NCBI GenBank assembly: GCA_024138025.1
Contig: JAMXBD010000055.1
Span: 1,674,001 to 1,738,000, forward strand
Origin: Combretum micranthum
Taxonomy: Eukaryota > Streptophyta > Magnoliopsida > Myrtales > Combretaceae
Direction: 5' to 3'
DNA: 64,000 nt
Each line of letters opens with the position of its first letter. The stretch's first letter is position 1. A program made the translations under genes and the position numbers. The notes beneath the pieces were generated by a model that made no database searches, was not told where the DNA came from, and saw nothing but the letters and a program-made list of their open reading frames with translations. Below, in pieces: positions 36,470 to 50,687 of this stretch.

Positions 36470-37283
36470 TATCATGTCCTTGTTTTCCACACAGATTACA
36501 TCTCACGACATTTCTCCTCTTAAAACAGTGCTTCACTTTATGCTCGACTTTTCCGCAATAGGAGCATTTGCCTTTTAATTCTGGGCATTTTTGAGGACGA
36601 TGTTCTTTGCTACACTTTCAACATTTGATATGGTAAGGCCTTATCATTGCAAGTTTATCCTTCTGCAATCTTGAGCATTTATTGTTTTCATGATTGTTCT
36701 TGGTTGATTCTTTGATTTTTATTGTTGTTTCCTTAGTTTTCTCATTTTGCCTTTCCAAAAATTTTTCCTTAGCATATTCTATGACTCTTGCCATTTCCAC
36801 GTCTTCAACATATGTCTAAAGCTCATGCTCTTCAAACTTAGTTTGAGTTTCCGGATCTAATCCATTTTTAAATATCTGTATTTGCCAAGCTTTATCGTTT
36901 CTTAATCTATGAGGAGCATATTGCATTAGTCTTCTAAGTTCGCTTTCATATTCATTGATACTCCTTTTTCCTCTTTGCAGGGTAAACAGTTCGACAAATA
37001 ATTTATGACAAAGGCTAGTAGAGATGTATTCTTTTAAAAATTCTTATTTGAAAGCATCCCAAGTGATTGTTTGTGGCATTGTGTTCTTCTTGGTGTCCCA
37101 CCATATCTTGCATCTTTCCTTAACATAAAAGTTCCATATGTTACTCTCAAGTGTTCTGGGACTTCATATGCCTCAAAGAAGCGTTCAATTTAGGCTAGCC
37201 AATCTTCAGTTTTGTCAAGTTCATCCTTCCTTCCATTAAAAAATTTATTCAATTTAATGAAGTCGAGAAGCATTGCACCTTAT
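36470..37283 (-). pseudogene. gag: gag of element B (decayed)
   Basis: Read on the minus strand from about 37283: MLLDFIKLNKFFNGRKDE, TEDWLA-stop-IERFFEAYEV, PEHLRVTYGTFMLR, then frameshifts in the capsid core. RLMQYAPHRLRND follows, and EMARVIEYAKEKFLERQNEK in an open segment (36618-36800). Three zinc knuckles end the protein near 36600-36470: a damaged first one (Cys-stop-Lys-Cys ... His ... Cys), then CSYCGKVEHKVKHC and CNLCGKQGHDISSC, both complete CX2CX4HX4C. It is clearly homologous to gag of element C. Several stops and indels make it non-coding. Confidence 0.82.
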
Positions 37284-38085
37284 GTTATCAACAATTACCT
37301 AGACAGGGAAAATTAGGTTACTATATAGCTTTAAGTTATACTTTATTTCTAAGTTTTCCAAAAATCTATTTAATAACGTACTTAAGCTATTCAATTTATT
37401 TGGAGATTTCAATAATTTCTTTGTTATATACCATTTCTTTATTATTAGTAGTATTATTGAGTTAGGTATATTTTATTACCTTTGTCTTATACGAGTTTAA
37501 AACATTCTATGTTGCATATTCATGCTTTAGTCACGACTTCAAATACACCAAGATCAAGAATTATCTTTTCTGTTTCAATTAGTAATACTATAAACATAGG
37601 AGAAAATCCTATTTTTCGTTTCATCTCCTTAATATTTTATCCAACTTTCTAGTATATTGCCAGAGGGGTTCTTGCAAACTATAGTATATTTGGAAACACA
37701 ACTGATATTTCCACTGAAGTATCGTGTTTGATTAACTATAGCTGTAGAGTTCTTCGTCAGATCTAATTCATATGAAAGGAGAAGAGGTACATTTCGTGAT
37801 CTTGCTAACTTAAATTTAACGAGCCTAGAAGCTTGTGGTTTGGCTTCTAGTTCAGGGTTGTAATGTCTTTCGATATTAGAATAAGATGTAAGAGTTTGTC
37901 ATTTACATCTTTGTGGATAATATGTGCCCATATGATACTTATAATATATAAATATATATATATAGTCTAAATGTCTACGACTTTTAATTTATCAACTTAG
38001 TTTATCTACCCAGGTTCTACCCAATCTCACATATAAATAGATTCTATACAGTAAAATATAATATTTGGTAAAATAAATCATATAA
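37284..38085. other. leader-like or junction sequence, no gene
   Basis: This lies between the start of the reversed gag and the plus-strand LTR. A reversed primer site (GCTCTGATACCA) would be expected if a 5' LTR followed on the same strand; I do not see one. It is probably the untranslated leader of element B, followed by a rearrangement junction near 38030-38086. Confidence 0.4.
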
Positions 38086-41000
38086 GAATCTAGATCTGAG
38101 ATAAATATTTAAATTACACTAATATTCCAATTAAAAGACTTAGAGATTTAGAAATTAAAATCCCGAATTGCCAATGTAAACTTTAATAATTAGAAAGTGA
38201 ACAAATTGGCAAATGTGAAACTAATATAAAATATATGATTCAACAAAAATCCTAGAAGAGACCTATGAGTTGTAATAAACTCATTCCTAACGTGAAAAAT
38301 CCGAATAAAAACTTCCGTAACCTTAATAGATACCAAAAACGAGATTTCGTATCTTGAACTGATGATTCAAGATATAATTAGAAGTATCTTTAAGTTTCAA
38401 AAACGATAAGATAAAGTCTAATGACAAAACTTATTAGTACAAAACAATAATCCAAAGATGGATTACTAGGATTATAAATACATGGTAGATACTAATTCAG
38501 ATCACTAATTACTAATCTAGATATAAAATAAAAATTTTAAACTTGCTGTTGTATTTGTTAGGAAATTCTGAATTTATTAGGACTTGGTTCTTAATTTATT
38601 GAACTTGAAAAATATAATCACGTAAGTTAAAATACTAAAAATAATTAATCATGCGAACTTTAAACAAAAATTTTGGAAATATAAATAATTTAGAGTTTTA
38701 GTAATAATTTGGATAATTTTAGCTCGATAAAACTTGTACGTAACAATTATAGATATACGTTTGTAATTTAATGTTAGCAAAAATATTTTAGCTAATAACT
38801 ATTAAATAATTAATAAGCAAATCAAATAAAAAAATGAAAATGAAATCCAAACTACTGCAAATCACGTGGAATAGAGCATGGAGCAAATTTTGAAGATAGT
38901 TTTCACGATTGGAAAAAGTAGATTCAATCCCAAACAGGAGCACTCCACGCATAGAACAGAGGAAGGAATCTCCACGCTGGAAATTGAAAATTTAGGCACA
39001 GCATTTATCACGTACAAGAGCAGCAAATCCAATAACGAGTAGCTGATGATCGAGCAAAGGAATTCCATGCGCTGCAACCAAATTCATGCAGCAAGGAAGC
39101 AACAGAAGCCAAGTAATTCATTCCATGCACGAGCAGCAGCTGGACACCACGGACATTGAAGCAGCAGCAGGATATGACGAGCAGCCTCACCACACGAATC
39201 CAACAGCACCGCATATTCTCCACACATACACACGAGCAAGTTGGGACTCACATGCACACACACGCACAACATAGCTCTTGGATGAAAACAGAGCACCCAT
39301 AAGTTGACTTTTACCTAACTTTGCTCCGAATTTATACATACAATCTTAACTCGAAAATGACATGAACTCCAATTAAAATACTCCACATGTAATCAACATT
39401 AAATAACAAGAATATCAGCCCAAGAAAACAACCAAAACAATACTGAATTTGTCTTCAAATAACCGAGCAAACCAGCTGCAGTAGGGGACAAACCAACAAG
39501 AATACAACAGCAATTTGAATTCCGATTTTTGTAAATTCCTAGGCTCATTTGAGCTGATATTTTTGACCAATTAAACACCAATAAAAGGCCTTCAAATGTC
39601 CACTTCAAACACCAAGTATTGGTTAGAAAATAACAAAGGAAATCTAATCACAAAACTATGTAAACAAAGATGGAAAATGTCAATAAAAACTGTAGCAGAA
39701 ATTCCAAAATTTAACCTCAGATTTTGACCCGATTTTGATCCAATTTTTGTACAATTCAAGCCCCTATTTTATATACATTGCATTAATTGGTTACCAAACA
39801 AAAACAATTAAAGCCCTCAAAGATAGCCACACAAATCTGTCAAAACACAAGTCAAATTGTCATCCAAATTTGCCAAATTCGCATGGAAATTTCCAGCTGC
39901 AATTGTGAGCCTTTTTTAAGCCCAAAACCCTTTCCTTAGCCTCTAAAATTTAGCCTAGTCTTAGTATATGTATATAAGCTTAAGTTAGTTACAATTTGAG
40001 CTCATAAATCCTACAAAAGCACTCCAAAAACACAGCTACAAACATAAGTGCGTCCAGCCTCTTCCTTTCTCTTTTTCCATTGCAACCTTCAACTTAGAAA
40101 GCTTAGAAAACCCTTGTAAGATCAACCATAAACCCCTAGCTTACTTCCATACCCTATCTACACACCAAGCTCATTAAGAACATCAATTCCCCTCTTCAAC
40201 AACACCCAAAACCAAATCAAAAGTCTTAAGTTATCCTAAGGTTCAAGAGGAGGAAACTAGCTTAACAAGGTAAGAATATTGGTTATAATTTGTAAGCTCC
40301 CATTATAGTTAATGATGCTAACTTATAATTTAGTTAAGAACTCATCATCCAATCTTAATATAGGTTCAATGCTTGCTTAAAAAGGAAGTTGAAATTCCTT
40401 TTTCCATTCCAAGCCAAGGTAAGTTCTAAGCTATCAACCTATCTTTGTTATAGTTATGTATAGACTTTAGGATGAATTGTTTAGTATTGAAGAAAGTTTT
40501 ATGGTTGAAATAAGTTGTTAATCCATTGATGAATTCAAGTGGATAGATGGTTGATGTGTTAGAAATGTTTAGATATTGTTGGAAAAGAAAAACAATAACT
40601 TAGAAGTATTATAATTATGGTAATAGTAAATTCGGATCTAGGAATAAAGTGTACAAAACAAGACTCAAATTTTATCTAAACTATTTTAAATTCATGTCTA
40701 ATACTCCTAGGACCTTATATGAACACAAAACTTGATAAAACAAGCTTTGAAAACATGATTAGAGTTCTACGTTACAATAAAAGTATTATGAACAAATTCA
40801 TAGAAATTACACATATTAATACCTCTATAAATTATGAATGAGCTTAGGATTTGAATAAAGGCTTAAATGAGATCCTCTAAAATAATATACAATCAAAAGA
40901 AACTTAAAAGAATTAAATAATAAAAATTCCGTTTCTAGAAGAATCAATACTTTAAGAAATCGCAAACCAGTATTCACTCAATTCCACTCTTAAACCAACA

Positions 41001-43173
41001 TCAATGATACTGTTATTCCTATAAGTATAATTATAATTATTGCTATTATTATGACTACTAAGTATAGTATTCAATATTATTGATATTTTCATCACAAGTC
41101 ATGAATGATTATTAATACTGTTATTTTCATATTAACGCTACTATATTTATATTACCATCGATACTATTATTATTTTGTCACTAATATTATTATTTACTAG
41201 TAGTATAAAGATGATTATTATTATTATACCTGTATTTATTAGTAATATTGATATTAACATTTCAAACTAATATTACTGATAATATTGTAGTATTAAATTT
41301 AATTATTTTGCAATAAAAATAAAATTTGAGTATAATAAAAAAAATTTTGATATATCTAAACTCCATAGACATACGATTTTATAATTTTGGAAGGTATAGA
41401 CACTAGAACATACCCTTAAATAAATAAAAAGACTAATTTAAGAGACAGATAAGATTGATGGGCAAAGAATTAATAAATAAAAATATTCTACTAAAAGCAG
41501 TAGAACCTAAGAAAAGACAAACCCCCTTAAATAAAAATATAAGATAGCAATTAAAATCGAAAGAAGTAAAATAAAAACAAATAACAGATAAATATTCTTT
41601 ACTATAGAAATTAAACCTTAATAAAAACTGTATCAAGTACCGATACGAAATAGTTAGGCACATATAAGGATTCAATTAAATTATTTAACGATGCGATAAT
41701 TAAAGTAATGGGTTTAGTGTAATATCGGGCGATTAAAATCAACGCCTTTAATTATAGGAAGACTTCTCTTACAGAAATAATCCAATAATGAACCTCTGTT
41801 ATTTCCTTTCATAGAAAAATAGATCAATTCTCGGACTTCCAGTAGCTTATACAACAATTTAGCGAAGACCACAGTGAGGGAATTATGATGATCGACTATT
41901 GCTTGTGATTGCTACTGTTTGTTGTTATGTTGATTGTATTACTTGTATGTGGAATGACTGATTGATGTGAGTGTTATCATCTGCATGATCACCTGAATAA
42001 ATGGATAAAGATAATAATTCGACTAAACTAATTGGATATACACATCGCATGTGCTTGATCCCCTTATAGGAAATGTCCCGAATTTGAAATCAAAAGTATT
42101 TTGAAATGTATTTTTAAAGAAATCTGACTTGGAATATTCTAGGTTGCTTTTATATCCTTTGAAAAGGACGAATCTATACTAAAAGAGTTTATGAGATAAA
42201 CATGGGACATTTTGAGTATTGTTGTGACAGTGGATGTTGCCTGAGTCGGGGTCCACTAGTCACGTGGCGATAGATGTTACCTGAGTTGGGTTATATCTAC
42301 TGGATTCACCTTTAATAGGCGATGGTTCGTATTGGCAGTAGATGTTACCTGAGTTAGGGTCTACTTCCCTAATTCACCATAGATTGGTGATGGATTGTAA
42401 GAATCGCCATTAAATTGGCATTATATATATTTAAATATTAACCAGTGTAGATCATATAAACACGTTGGGAAATATTTGTTGTTACCAATGGCGGTTAAGC
42501 ATTGAGTAAGTCTAGATGGACGCTACCACCGGACAGCCTCTTGCGGGTAAGGCGAGGTGTCCCATGCGGGTAAGTATAGGAGACAACTGAAATGTAGATA
42601 GGTAAATCTACATCGTCTATGGTTCCGGACCCCCATAGATGTGTTGCTTGCATTCATCACGTATGCATTCATATTGTGTGTAGATAGATTTGCAAGAATG
42701 TATAATTAATGTTTGATAACTTGCGTGACCAGTAGCAGTGAGGAATGAACTCACTGAGCCCGTGGTTCACTCACCCTCCAACAGTTTCTGTGCAGGATTA
42801 TTACTAGCGGGGATTGGGCTAGGAATGTCTGAAGAGAGCTTCTCCAACGAACTCTATTGAAGATAGAGATATAGGATATTGTAAACTTAGAATGTAAACT
42901 AGATGAATTTTGAATTTTGTATGTTATAGTTTGGAAACCCAATTTCACTATTTGGTGGGGGATACCGATTCTCTACAATCTTCGTGGAAATTGGAAAATC
43001 GGATTTCATAGTTGAAATACTGTAATATATTATATCATTTGTATGATAAACTTTTATAGATAAATAGAGTCTTGTACACTTTGACATACAAGACGGCTCT
43101 CATGTTACTGGTACACACGTGATATGATGGCTTTAGATAAATCTTGTTAGGCCCCCTTATTAGAGTCATGACA
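38086..43173 (+). mobile_element. LTR of family B, copy B3, 5'-truncated
   Basis: Plus-strand LTR matching 4100-8424 and, in reverse, B2. Compared with B2 it lacks roughly the first 600 bp. It ends TAGAGTCATGACA at 43173 with no PBS after it. It includes the GAAAACAGAGCACCCA block (39280), an AT-rich stretch with ATTATTACTGATATTG-type repeats (about 40980-41300) and three imperfect repeats at 42233-42390. No gene was recognised. Confidence 0.83.
42233..42390 (+). repeat. imperfect tandem repeat in LTR B3
   Basis: Three units start ATGTTGCCTGAGT or ATGTTACCTGAGT, spaced by roughly 50-75 bp. The same array is present in reverse in B2 at about 12430-12600. Copy B1 has a different block here. 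Confidence 0.6.
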
Positions 43174-46162
43174 TAAGAAGGCTTCGGGTTGCAAACATGA
43201 AAATTTCCTATTTTTTGTTGTTATCTTAGATTATTAGGAATCATAGATTCTTAAATCACATCACTTTCACTTGGTACTTTTTAAGTTTATGATATCTTGC
43301 TTTTGCATGATCTCAGGTGCTAGGCCTCTTGAGTCACTGTTATTTTTCCTGTGACTTTGCTAAACTTGTAGTTATGCTGTTTCTATCATTTTTCCTCATG
43401 TTATCTTGTATCTTCTTATTCTTTATTTCGCCTACTTTCATAAGGTTTATGTAAGGTTTGGTTTTTAAATTCTTCGGATGCTTTCCGTTTGCAGATATTG
43501 TAAAAACCAAACAATTATACCAAGTTAGATTGTAGTAACCAATTGGAAGTTCAGTAGTTTGCTCCATGGATGGATGCTCAAGATGCCCTTTTATTATGGC
43601 TATGTATCAAGGTTATGGAGGTGGAACAAGGGTTTTGAGGATTCAGGAAATTGAGATTTGATCAGTGCAAGGTTAAATATGATAGAGAAAATAGGACTTA
43701 AACTGTATTCTAGCTAAATCATTTAGACATGTATCCATTATGTATTTTTCACAACTGGGATATTTTATAGTTCGATTTATAAGACCTTCCATTTTAAACA
43801 TAGTATACACATACCTAGATAGATGTCGAAATCTTGATGGTAGTAAGATTATTAGCCTTAGTTAGTTGAATGATAGATTGGATGGTTTTCTACCTTGGCT
43901 CAGTTGTATGATATTTCATATGTTATGTACATGGTAATATATGTGATTGCAACAAGGAGATCTCGTTTTAGGGGTTTGAACCTATTTGAATGGTGAAGTT
44001 GTGGGAGGAAACATTTGCCTTATACCTTGGACTTCTACAAGTATTACAAAACATTCCACTATAGTGCTTCAGAAATATTCTATATACTAAAGAATACTTG
44101 ACATTTTCTTATAATTACAAAACTTGCAATGTCTATTTACTTGAATTATTATTTTAAAAATTAAAGGAATATTTTAACAAATATTATTTTATTTTTTCTA
44201 TTTTGTTCTAAATGTGATGTAATCAAACATATATAGGAATACGATTAATATCCTATCTTTACATTTTAGTAGTGATGAAAATGAATGAAGCCAGTTTACA
44301 AGCTGTTTACTCAAATTTGATTGAAGAATAGTTGAGTCGAGTTTGAACCACTTGGGTAGTTTGTTGAGGCAAAAAATTAGGATACCTTTTGCAGCTATTA
44401 TTGTAGCATGAGAGCCATTGACACGGAATGCAACCTATATGCCCTCCTGAACTTGCCAGATTAGGTATGTGCCTCACTGTTATATAACCTTCTTTCAACT
44501 TTTTACCATATTTTAATGAAAATGATTACCTTGAGACTTCCAAAAACATGCAGACCTATGATGTAAAAGAAGAGTTCATTTAGATGATAAAAAACAGGTG
44601 GCTGTAGAAAGTAACATGATATGCAACGGCTGTGTTTCTTTTATGGAAAATGTTTCCTAGACACTTTTTGATGTTTACCACAATTGAAACATTGTAGTTC
44701 TCACATATTACTATAAGAAATTCAAAGGATGCCAGTAGTGGCATTAATGGTGGTAAGTGAGTGTGGAACGCAACAACAACATGCTGCCACTGGTAATGCT
44801 TGGTAATAGATACCGAAAATACTAGAGGAACATGATAAATCGAAATCACATTTCAAATTTTCAATCAACAGTCTCTTGATGGTTTGACAATCCAAAGGTT
44901 TTAACTATAGGAAATATCAAAGGAAGATCAGAAATCGTTTTGTGTGAAGTAAATAAACATGCCTAAATTAAATAGGAATCATAAGATGAAGGAGATGTCA
45001 ATGCAGTATCTGATCATTCAATAGGTATTATAAATAAAACGAGAGCATGGCAAAACTTGGAATTAACAACTGCTTCATTTAAGCCAAGTGTTGGTTGGGA
45101 TGATTAATTAAGTTTGAGAGCCCAATAAGATTTTGTTGGTTGGGATGGAGCCCAGGCATCCATATCCTAAATAAGACTCGAGTCTCTCTTTCTCTATATG
45201 AATATGTATAATTAGACAATTTTTTTTTACAGAATTGTATTGTATAAGTAAGGATGGGCCTAGAGGGAGGTTGATAGGGGCTTTGGCACCCCTTGCTCGG
45301 AAAAACTTTATTATTATAATATATTTTAATACGACAAAAATATGTGTTATATTTATATTTAAAATAAAGTAAATTTGACCTCTTAAGTCATATGGTTGTG
45401 CGTCTATCCCTGCATGCAAGGGTGAATATTGAATTTAGGAAAATTAAACTATTAAACAAATGCTTGAAAAGAAAGTGCCTGGTATTTCAATACAATGAGC
45501 CATCTTGCACTTAAACCAGCCTTCAGAAGTATTGAAATTATAATTCCTATCGATTATTAGTAATTTAAGCATTTGCAAAGAAAAACGAATGTCAGAGTTC
45601 TCGTTTGATTCGAAAATGGGCTGATAATAGATTCATGGGAAATAATATTACCATACACAGAAGTTGGTAATCGACAAAACTTTTGATTGGTTATAATTTT
45701 TCACAAGAAAGATTACACTAGTTTTGTTTTGTCCTAATAAAGGGAACGATATTTAGAATTATAGAAAAAAAAAAAGCTAAATTCCAAAAACGATTTTTTA
45801 CTATCAAATGACAGTAGTAATGTAAACGTAATTGAATGATATTTTGAAAATTGGATAATGTTTTATATCAAAAATTCCTAATTATAATATGATCCATAGT
45901 AGGCAAATGATAGTCACTCGATGTTCAACCTAAATGCAGTTATTCATAGAAAAAGTAAAATGTGATTAGCATAGTTGTATTTTATTTTAATAAATGCATA
46001 TATTACATGTTACTTTAATCATATATTTCTTTTTTTTTATTAAGTATTTTTTATATTGTTTACTTTTTATCTTCCTAATTATTGTTTATATATCTAGTTT
46101 GATCTAGTAGTTACATCATGTTTTAAATTTCATTATATTGTTGTATCCAACTTTTACTTATC
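43174..46162. other. no recognised gene or element
   Basis: AT-rich sequence. A few intron-like edges (for example TTTGCAG near 43496) and a slightly GC-richer block at 45240-45300 are visible. None of the short frames (such as 44307-44498 minus, rich in Cys) matched a family I know. Confidence 0.45.
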
Positions 46163-49100
46163 ACAGCAAGCAAGTTATTATCAATCATATGTAATGCATC
46201 AATCAAACACATGAACAATTACAAGCTTGGACAAACCGGAATCCAAACAGGATGGAGATTTACGCCCTCTCATCGGGGTTGAAGGAAACAATCCCTGAAT
46301 CACCTACCCAGGAGAAACTAAGCACACTGGAAATCCATAATCTTCACAATTATTATCTCTTTATGTTAATGATGTTTCAAACACCCATTTCCTGTTTTGC
46401 GCCTTAGAAACTCCACTAAGTGTTAGACATTTCATAGCGATACCATGGGCGGCGTCCTTCGTTACCAGTTAGTTCCCATGGAACCGACAGAACAAAGGTA
46501 AATTTGCGTAGAACTAATAGCCTCTGCCTAGAAAAACCAAGTATTACCAGAGAACCGAAATTCTAACACGTAGTAGGCATTCGTAAAAACATAATGCAGT
46601 ATATGCAAATCATGCTATGCATGCACCAATTTACTTATGAGTTTGTAATTTTTAGTCAGGTTATAAGTGATCAACTTCGTTCAAACACTCAACATGCTTT
46701 ACATACAGTAATTTCACAAGCCATTCATTATCACTTTTGATTAGTAGTATTTTTCAAACAACAAGCCAATCCCATAATCCCATACACACGAGAGTTCATT
46801 ATTATCGTTGTATTTTAATGCAACCAAACTACAATCACAAACAATGTAACAAGTCTAAGTTACTCATCTGCTCATACTGATCAATCGTAGTAATCAACCG
46901 GGAATTCCTCGACAGTATCGAAATTACCTACTAAAATAAAGTACTTGTCAATAATATCTATAAATAGAAAATTAAATTCCTATGAGTGACTAAGTGTCCT
47001 AGATCGGTATTTTGTATTATTCCTATGGTTTATAGCGATTTCTTAAAGTATTAATTCTTATGGAAAAGGAATATCTATCATTCAATTCTTTTAAGTTTCT
47101 TCGATTGAGGATTATTTTAGAGGATGTCGTTTAACTTCCATTTATATCATAAGTTCCATCATAACCTATAGGAGTCTCGGCATATATAACTTTCATGAAT
47201 TTGTTTGTACCCTTTTCTTGTAATGTAGGTCTTCTAATCATGCTTGTAAAGCTTGTTTTATCAAGCTTTATGTTCATATAAGATCTTAGGAGCTTTAAAC
47301 ATGCATTTAGACTTGATTAAATGAAGTTGGAGTCTTGTTTTGTCCACTTTGTCCTTAAATCCGAATTTACCATTACCACAATTATAACACTTCTAAGTTG
47401 TTGTTTTTCTCTTCCAACAATACCTAAACATTCCTAACACATCAAACATCTATCCACTTGAATTCATCTAAGGATTAAAAATTTTTTTCCAACCACAAAA
47501 CTTTCTTCCAATGCTCAAAATTCATCCTAAGGTCTATTCAATAATTTAACAAAGATAGGTTGTAGTTTGGAGCTTACCTTGGATTGGAATGGAAGGAGGT
47601 TGTTCAACTTCCTCTTAAAGCAAAAATTAAACCTAAATCAAAGGTTACAGGATGAGTTTCTAATTAAGTAACAGTAACTATAATAAAAGTTTACTAATGT
47701 AATCTAATTTTCTCACATTGACAAGCTAAACTCCTCCTCTTGAACCTTAAGGTGACATGGGATTTTTGATTTGGCTTTGGTTGTTATTGATGAGCTTAGT
47801 GTGTGTATGTAAGGTAAGGAAGTAGGCTAGGGTTTATGGTTGTTCACACAAAGTTTCTAAGCTTCTATGTTGAAGGTAGAAATGGGAAAAGGAAATGAAA
47901 AAGTGCTGGACGCACTTGGTTTTGCAGCTGGGATTTTGAAGTGTTTTTGTGGGGTTTAAGAGCTCAAAGTGTGTCTAACTTAGGCTTATATACTTATACT
48001 AGGACTAAACTAAGTTTTAGAGGCTATGGGATGGGTTTTGGACTTGGAAAATGCCCACAAATGCAGTTGGGATTTTCTACACGAATTTGCAAAGTTGGAT
48101 GCAAAATTTGACTTGGGTTTGACAGATTTTTGTGGCTATCCTTGAGGGTCTTAATTATGTTTGTTTGCTAGCTAATTAATGCTATTTATGTGTGTAAAAA
48201 TAAGGGCTCAAATTGGATAAAAATCGGGTCAAATTCAGTTGGAGTTTGAAGTGTGAAAACTAAAATTTTGGAACAATTTCACCTTGATTTTTGGACAAAT
48301 TTTGGATCTTATTTTCTTATTAATTTTTGGTGTATGAAGTGTCCATTTGAAGGCTCCTTATTGGTGTTTAATTAGTCTAGATAGCAGCTCATCTAATCCT
48401 AGGAATATTATAAAAATCGGAGTTGAATTTGGAGAAGTGTGCTGCTGCATTTGTTGAAATTTTCCTTTGCTGCAATTGTCAAGATCCGAATTTGGCATGG
48501 ATATTTGGAGTGGTTGTGGTTGTTTTTGTGTGCTGGAAATTCTCCTCATTTAATGTTGATTACATGTGGAGTATTTTGGTTGGTTTTTGGGTCAATTTCG
48601 TTTGAATTTAGAGGCTCAAATTTGGATCAAAGTCGGGTCAAATGTCAGCTGGTTGCAGTTGCTACTTTGTTTCCATTTGCTCTGTTTTAATCCAAGGTGC
48701 TCTGTTCCAGGTGTTTGTTATGCGTGTGTGGGAGGTGTGTGTGTGTGGTCTGCTTGTGCGTGTGTGAACTGCTGCTGTGGCTGGAACACAGCTTGCTCGT
48801 GTGTTGAAGATGTTGTGCGTTGGGATGATGTCTTGCTCAAGGCTGGCTCCTGCTGCAGCTCGTGAGATGGAGGGAAGCTGCTCGGTTGGCTTCTTGCGTG
48901 CGGCAAGTGGGGATTGTCATGCGCGTGGGGCTAGTCTGTCATGCTCGGTGGAGTTCCTGAATTGTGCATGTGAGGAATGGAGCTCGCTCAACATCTCCTG
49001 CTGCGTGGTTGACCCTGCTGTTAATCAACGTCCAGACATCAATTCATCCAGCGGTGCAGCGGTGGCAAAAGCAATCCGACTTCTTCTTCTTCCTTATATA

Positions 49101-49730
49101 TATATATATATATATATTTAATAATTACAAAAATATTTTTATATAAAAAAATATAAATTATTCGCGTATATCTATACTTGTAATATTTACGTTTTACCGA
49201 GATAATTTTGTCTAAGTTACTACAAAACTTTAATTTATTTGTAATTTCAAATTTTAGTTAAAACTTCACACGGTTAATTATTTTTTATTTTTAACTTACG
49301 TGATTAAATTTTCAATTCGATGAATTAAATTATTAACCAAGTCCTAATAAAGCTAGAATTTCCTAACAATTAAAACAGCTGGTTTGAAATTTCCCTTTTA
49401 GATCTAAGTTGATATTATGTTCGGTATTAGTGTTTGTTTGTATTTTATAATCTATTGTTTTATACCGATAAGCTATAAATTAACTGTATCTTCGGTTTCG
49501 AAATTTTAAAGCTATTTCTATTATCTTGAATTATCAGTTCAAGATACGAAATCTTGTTTTTGGTATCTATTAAAGTCGAGAAAATTTTTATTCGGGTTTT
49601 TCAACTAGGAATGAGTTTATCACAACTCATTAGTCTATTCTAGGATTTCTATTGGTTTCTAAATTCACTATCTAATTTTCGTTTTCTATTTTACTACTGT
49701 GTACTATTGTGAAAATTTCCGAGGTTTACA
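46163..49730 (-). mobile_element. LTR of element D (Tekay type, minus strand, truncated)
   Basis: Reverse complement of the element C LTR from its start (TGTAAACCTC at 49730) to the point matching about 22940 in C. The last 460 bp or so of the LTR are missing at 46163. It keeps the CAG/CA-rich block (48650-49070) and the TATA-like (TA)n run near 49098. It lies next to a reversed PPT, so it is the 3' LTR. The opposing long frames at 48.4-49.1 kb are readings of the low-complexity block. Confidence 0.88.
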
Positions 49731-49744
49731 TCCTCCCCCCCTTA
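49731..49744 (-). other. polypurine tract of element D (reversed)
   Basis: TCCTCCCCCCCCTT on the plus strand lies directly beside the minus-strand 3' LTR. Confidence 0.9.
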
Positions 49745-49745
49745 A

Positions 49746-49985
49746 AATAAGCTTTGTCCTTAAAGCTTGATACGTACCTGATGGTTCAAATAAATTAGGA
49801 TAATTCCTCCGAACTTCATCTTCTAACTTCCAAGTCATCTCTTCCGTTCGGGGATCCCATAAAACTTTAACATATCTGATTTCCTTGTTTCTAAGAGTCT
49901 GTACTTTATTGTCCATTATTCGAACAGGTTGTTTCTCATATGTCAAGTTCTCCTTTAATGGAATCTCATAATAAAATGAACGAGA
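49746..49985 (-). pseudogene. integrase C-terminus with chromodomain, element D fragment
   Basis: An open minus-strand segment reads LTYEKQPVRIMDNKVQTLRN, YVKVLWDPRTEEMTWKLE and DEVRRNYPNLFE, which is the chromodomain of element C's relative with the central TEEMTW block still in frame. A one-base insertion after NLFE removes the usual stop, so the frame runs on through the PPT. The homology stops near 49985; the rest of pol is absent, so this is a truncated 3' end. Confidence 0.88.
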
Positions 49986-50404
49986 CAATATAATTTTCCC
50001 TTATATATAGGTTTGAGATTGCTTTTTAGAGAATAATATACAGCCCATTGAAAGTTAGACTAAAACAATTGAGTGGCGTGGTTGAGACAAGCATTTCTAA
50101 ATTCTAATGATGGTAATGGTTGAGGAATAATTAATAAGTAGTTTTATAGATTGATTACCTAGTTATACTTTATTTATGAAATAGGATGTCAATGCATTTA
50201 TATAAAACTTATCATTGGAATTTTAAACAAGGTATTATGTAGTAATTCCTTCTCCAGATGCATACACATGATTGGTGAAAAACACATTAAGAGCATGAAG
50301 TTTGGCAACAATGCCGATGCACGATATATGATATGATGAGACATAGTAAGACATTTCCTATACTCTCATATGCATGGCAAGGCAAGTTTTAGCAACCATC
50401 ACTT
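49986..50404. other. no recognised gene
   Basis: AT-rich sequence between the truncated element D and the palindromic cluster. Nothing was recognised. Confidence 0.4.
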
Positions 50405-50650
50405 CATTTGGTAATTGAATTAATAATTGGCATTGGACAAGGTAATTAGGGTTAAGGTTTTAACATTAGGATAAGAAGTTGCCAAGTGGCATCAAGAGAG
50501 TAGTTTTAGGAGTTTTAAATTCAATAAATCATTTATGGCTTGGAATGGATTTAAAGGTTTAGAGATTTAATTGGGTAATTTAAGCTTAATTTAAGATAAC
50601 TGGAGAAATTTGGATTACTTGGACCTTAATTTCAAATTAATCTTCTTACT
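50405..50650 (+). repeat. direct repeat, left copy
   Basis: The block with GGATAAGAAGTTGCCAAGTG and TAATTTAAGCTTAATTTAAG recurs in the same orientation at about 56755-57000. The copies mark the left edge of the first palindrome and the spacer between the two palindromes. Confidence 0.8.
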
Positions 50651-50687
50651 ATATTAAATTCGATATGTTTTTTATTTATATTTTTAG

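Noticed and set aside
44307..44498. 63-codon Cys-rich minus frame
   Set aside because: A single short frame with no recognisable motif spacing and no support from neighbours.
45150..45420. GC-richer block resembling the edge of a hAT or LINE copy
   Set aside because: No terminal repeat, poly-A tail with duplication, or protein motif could be confirmed by eye.
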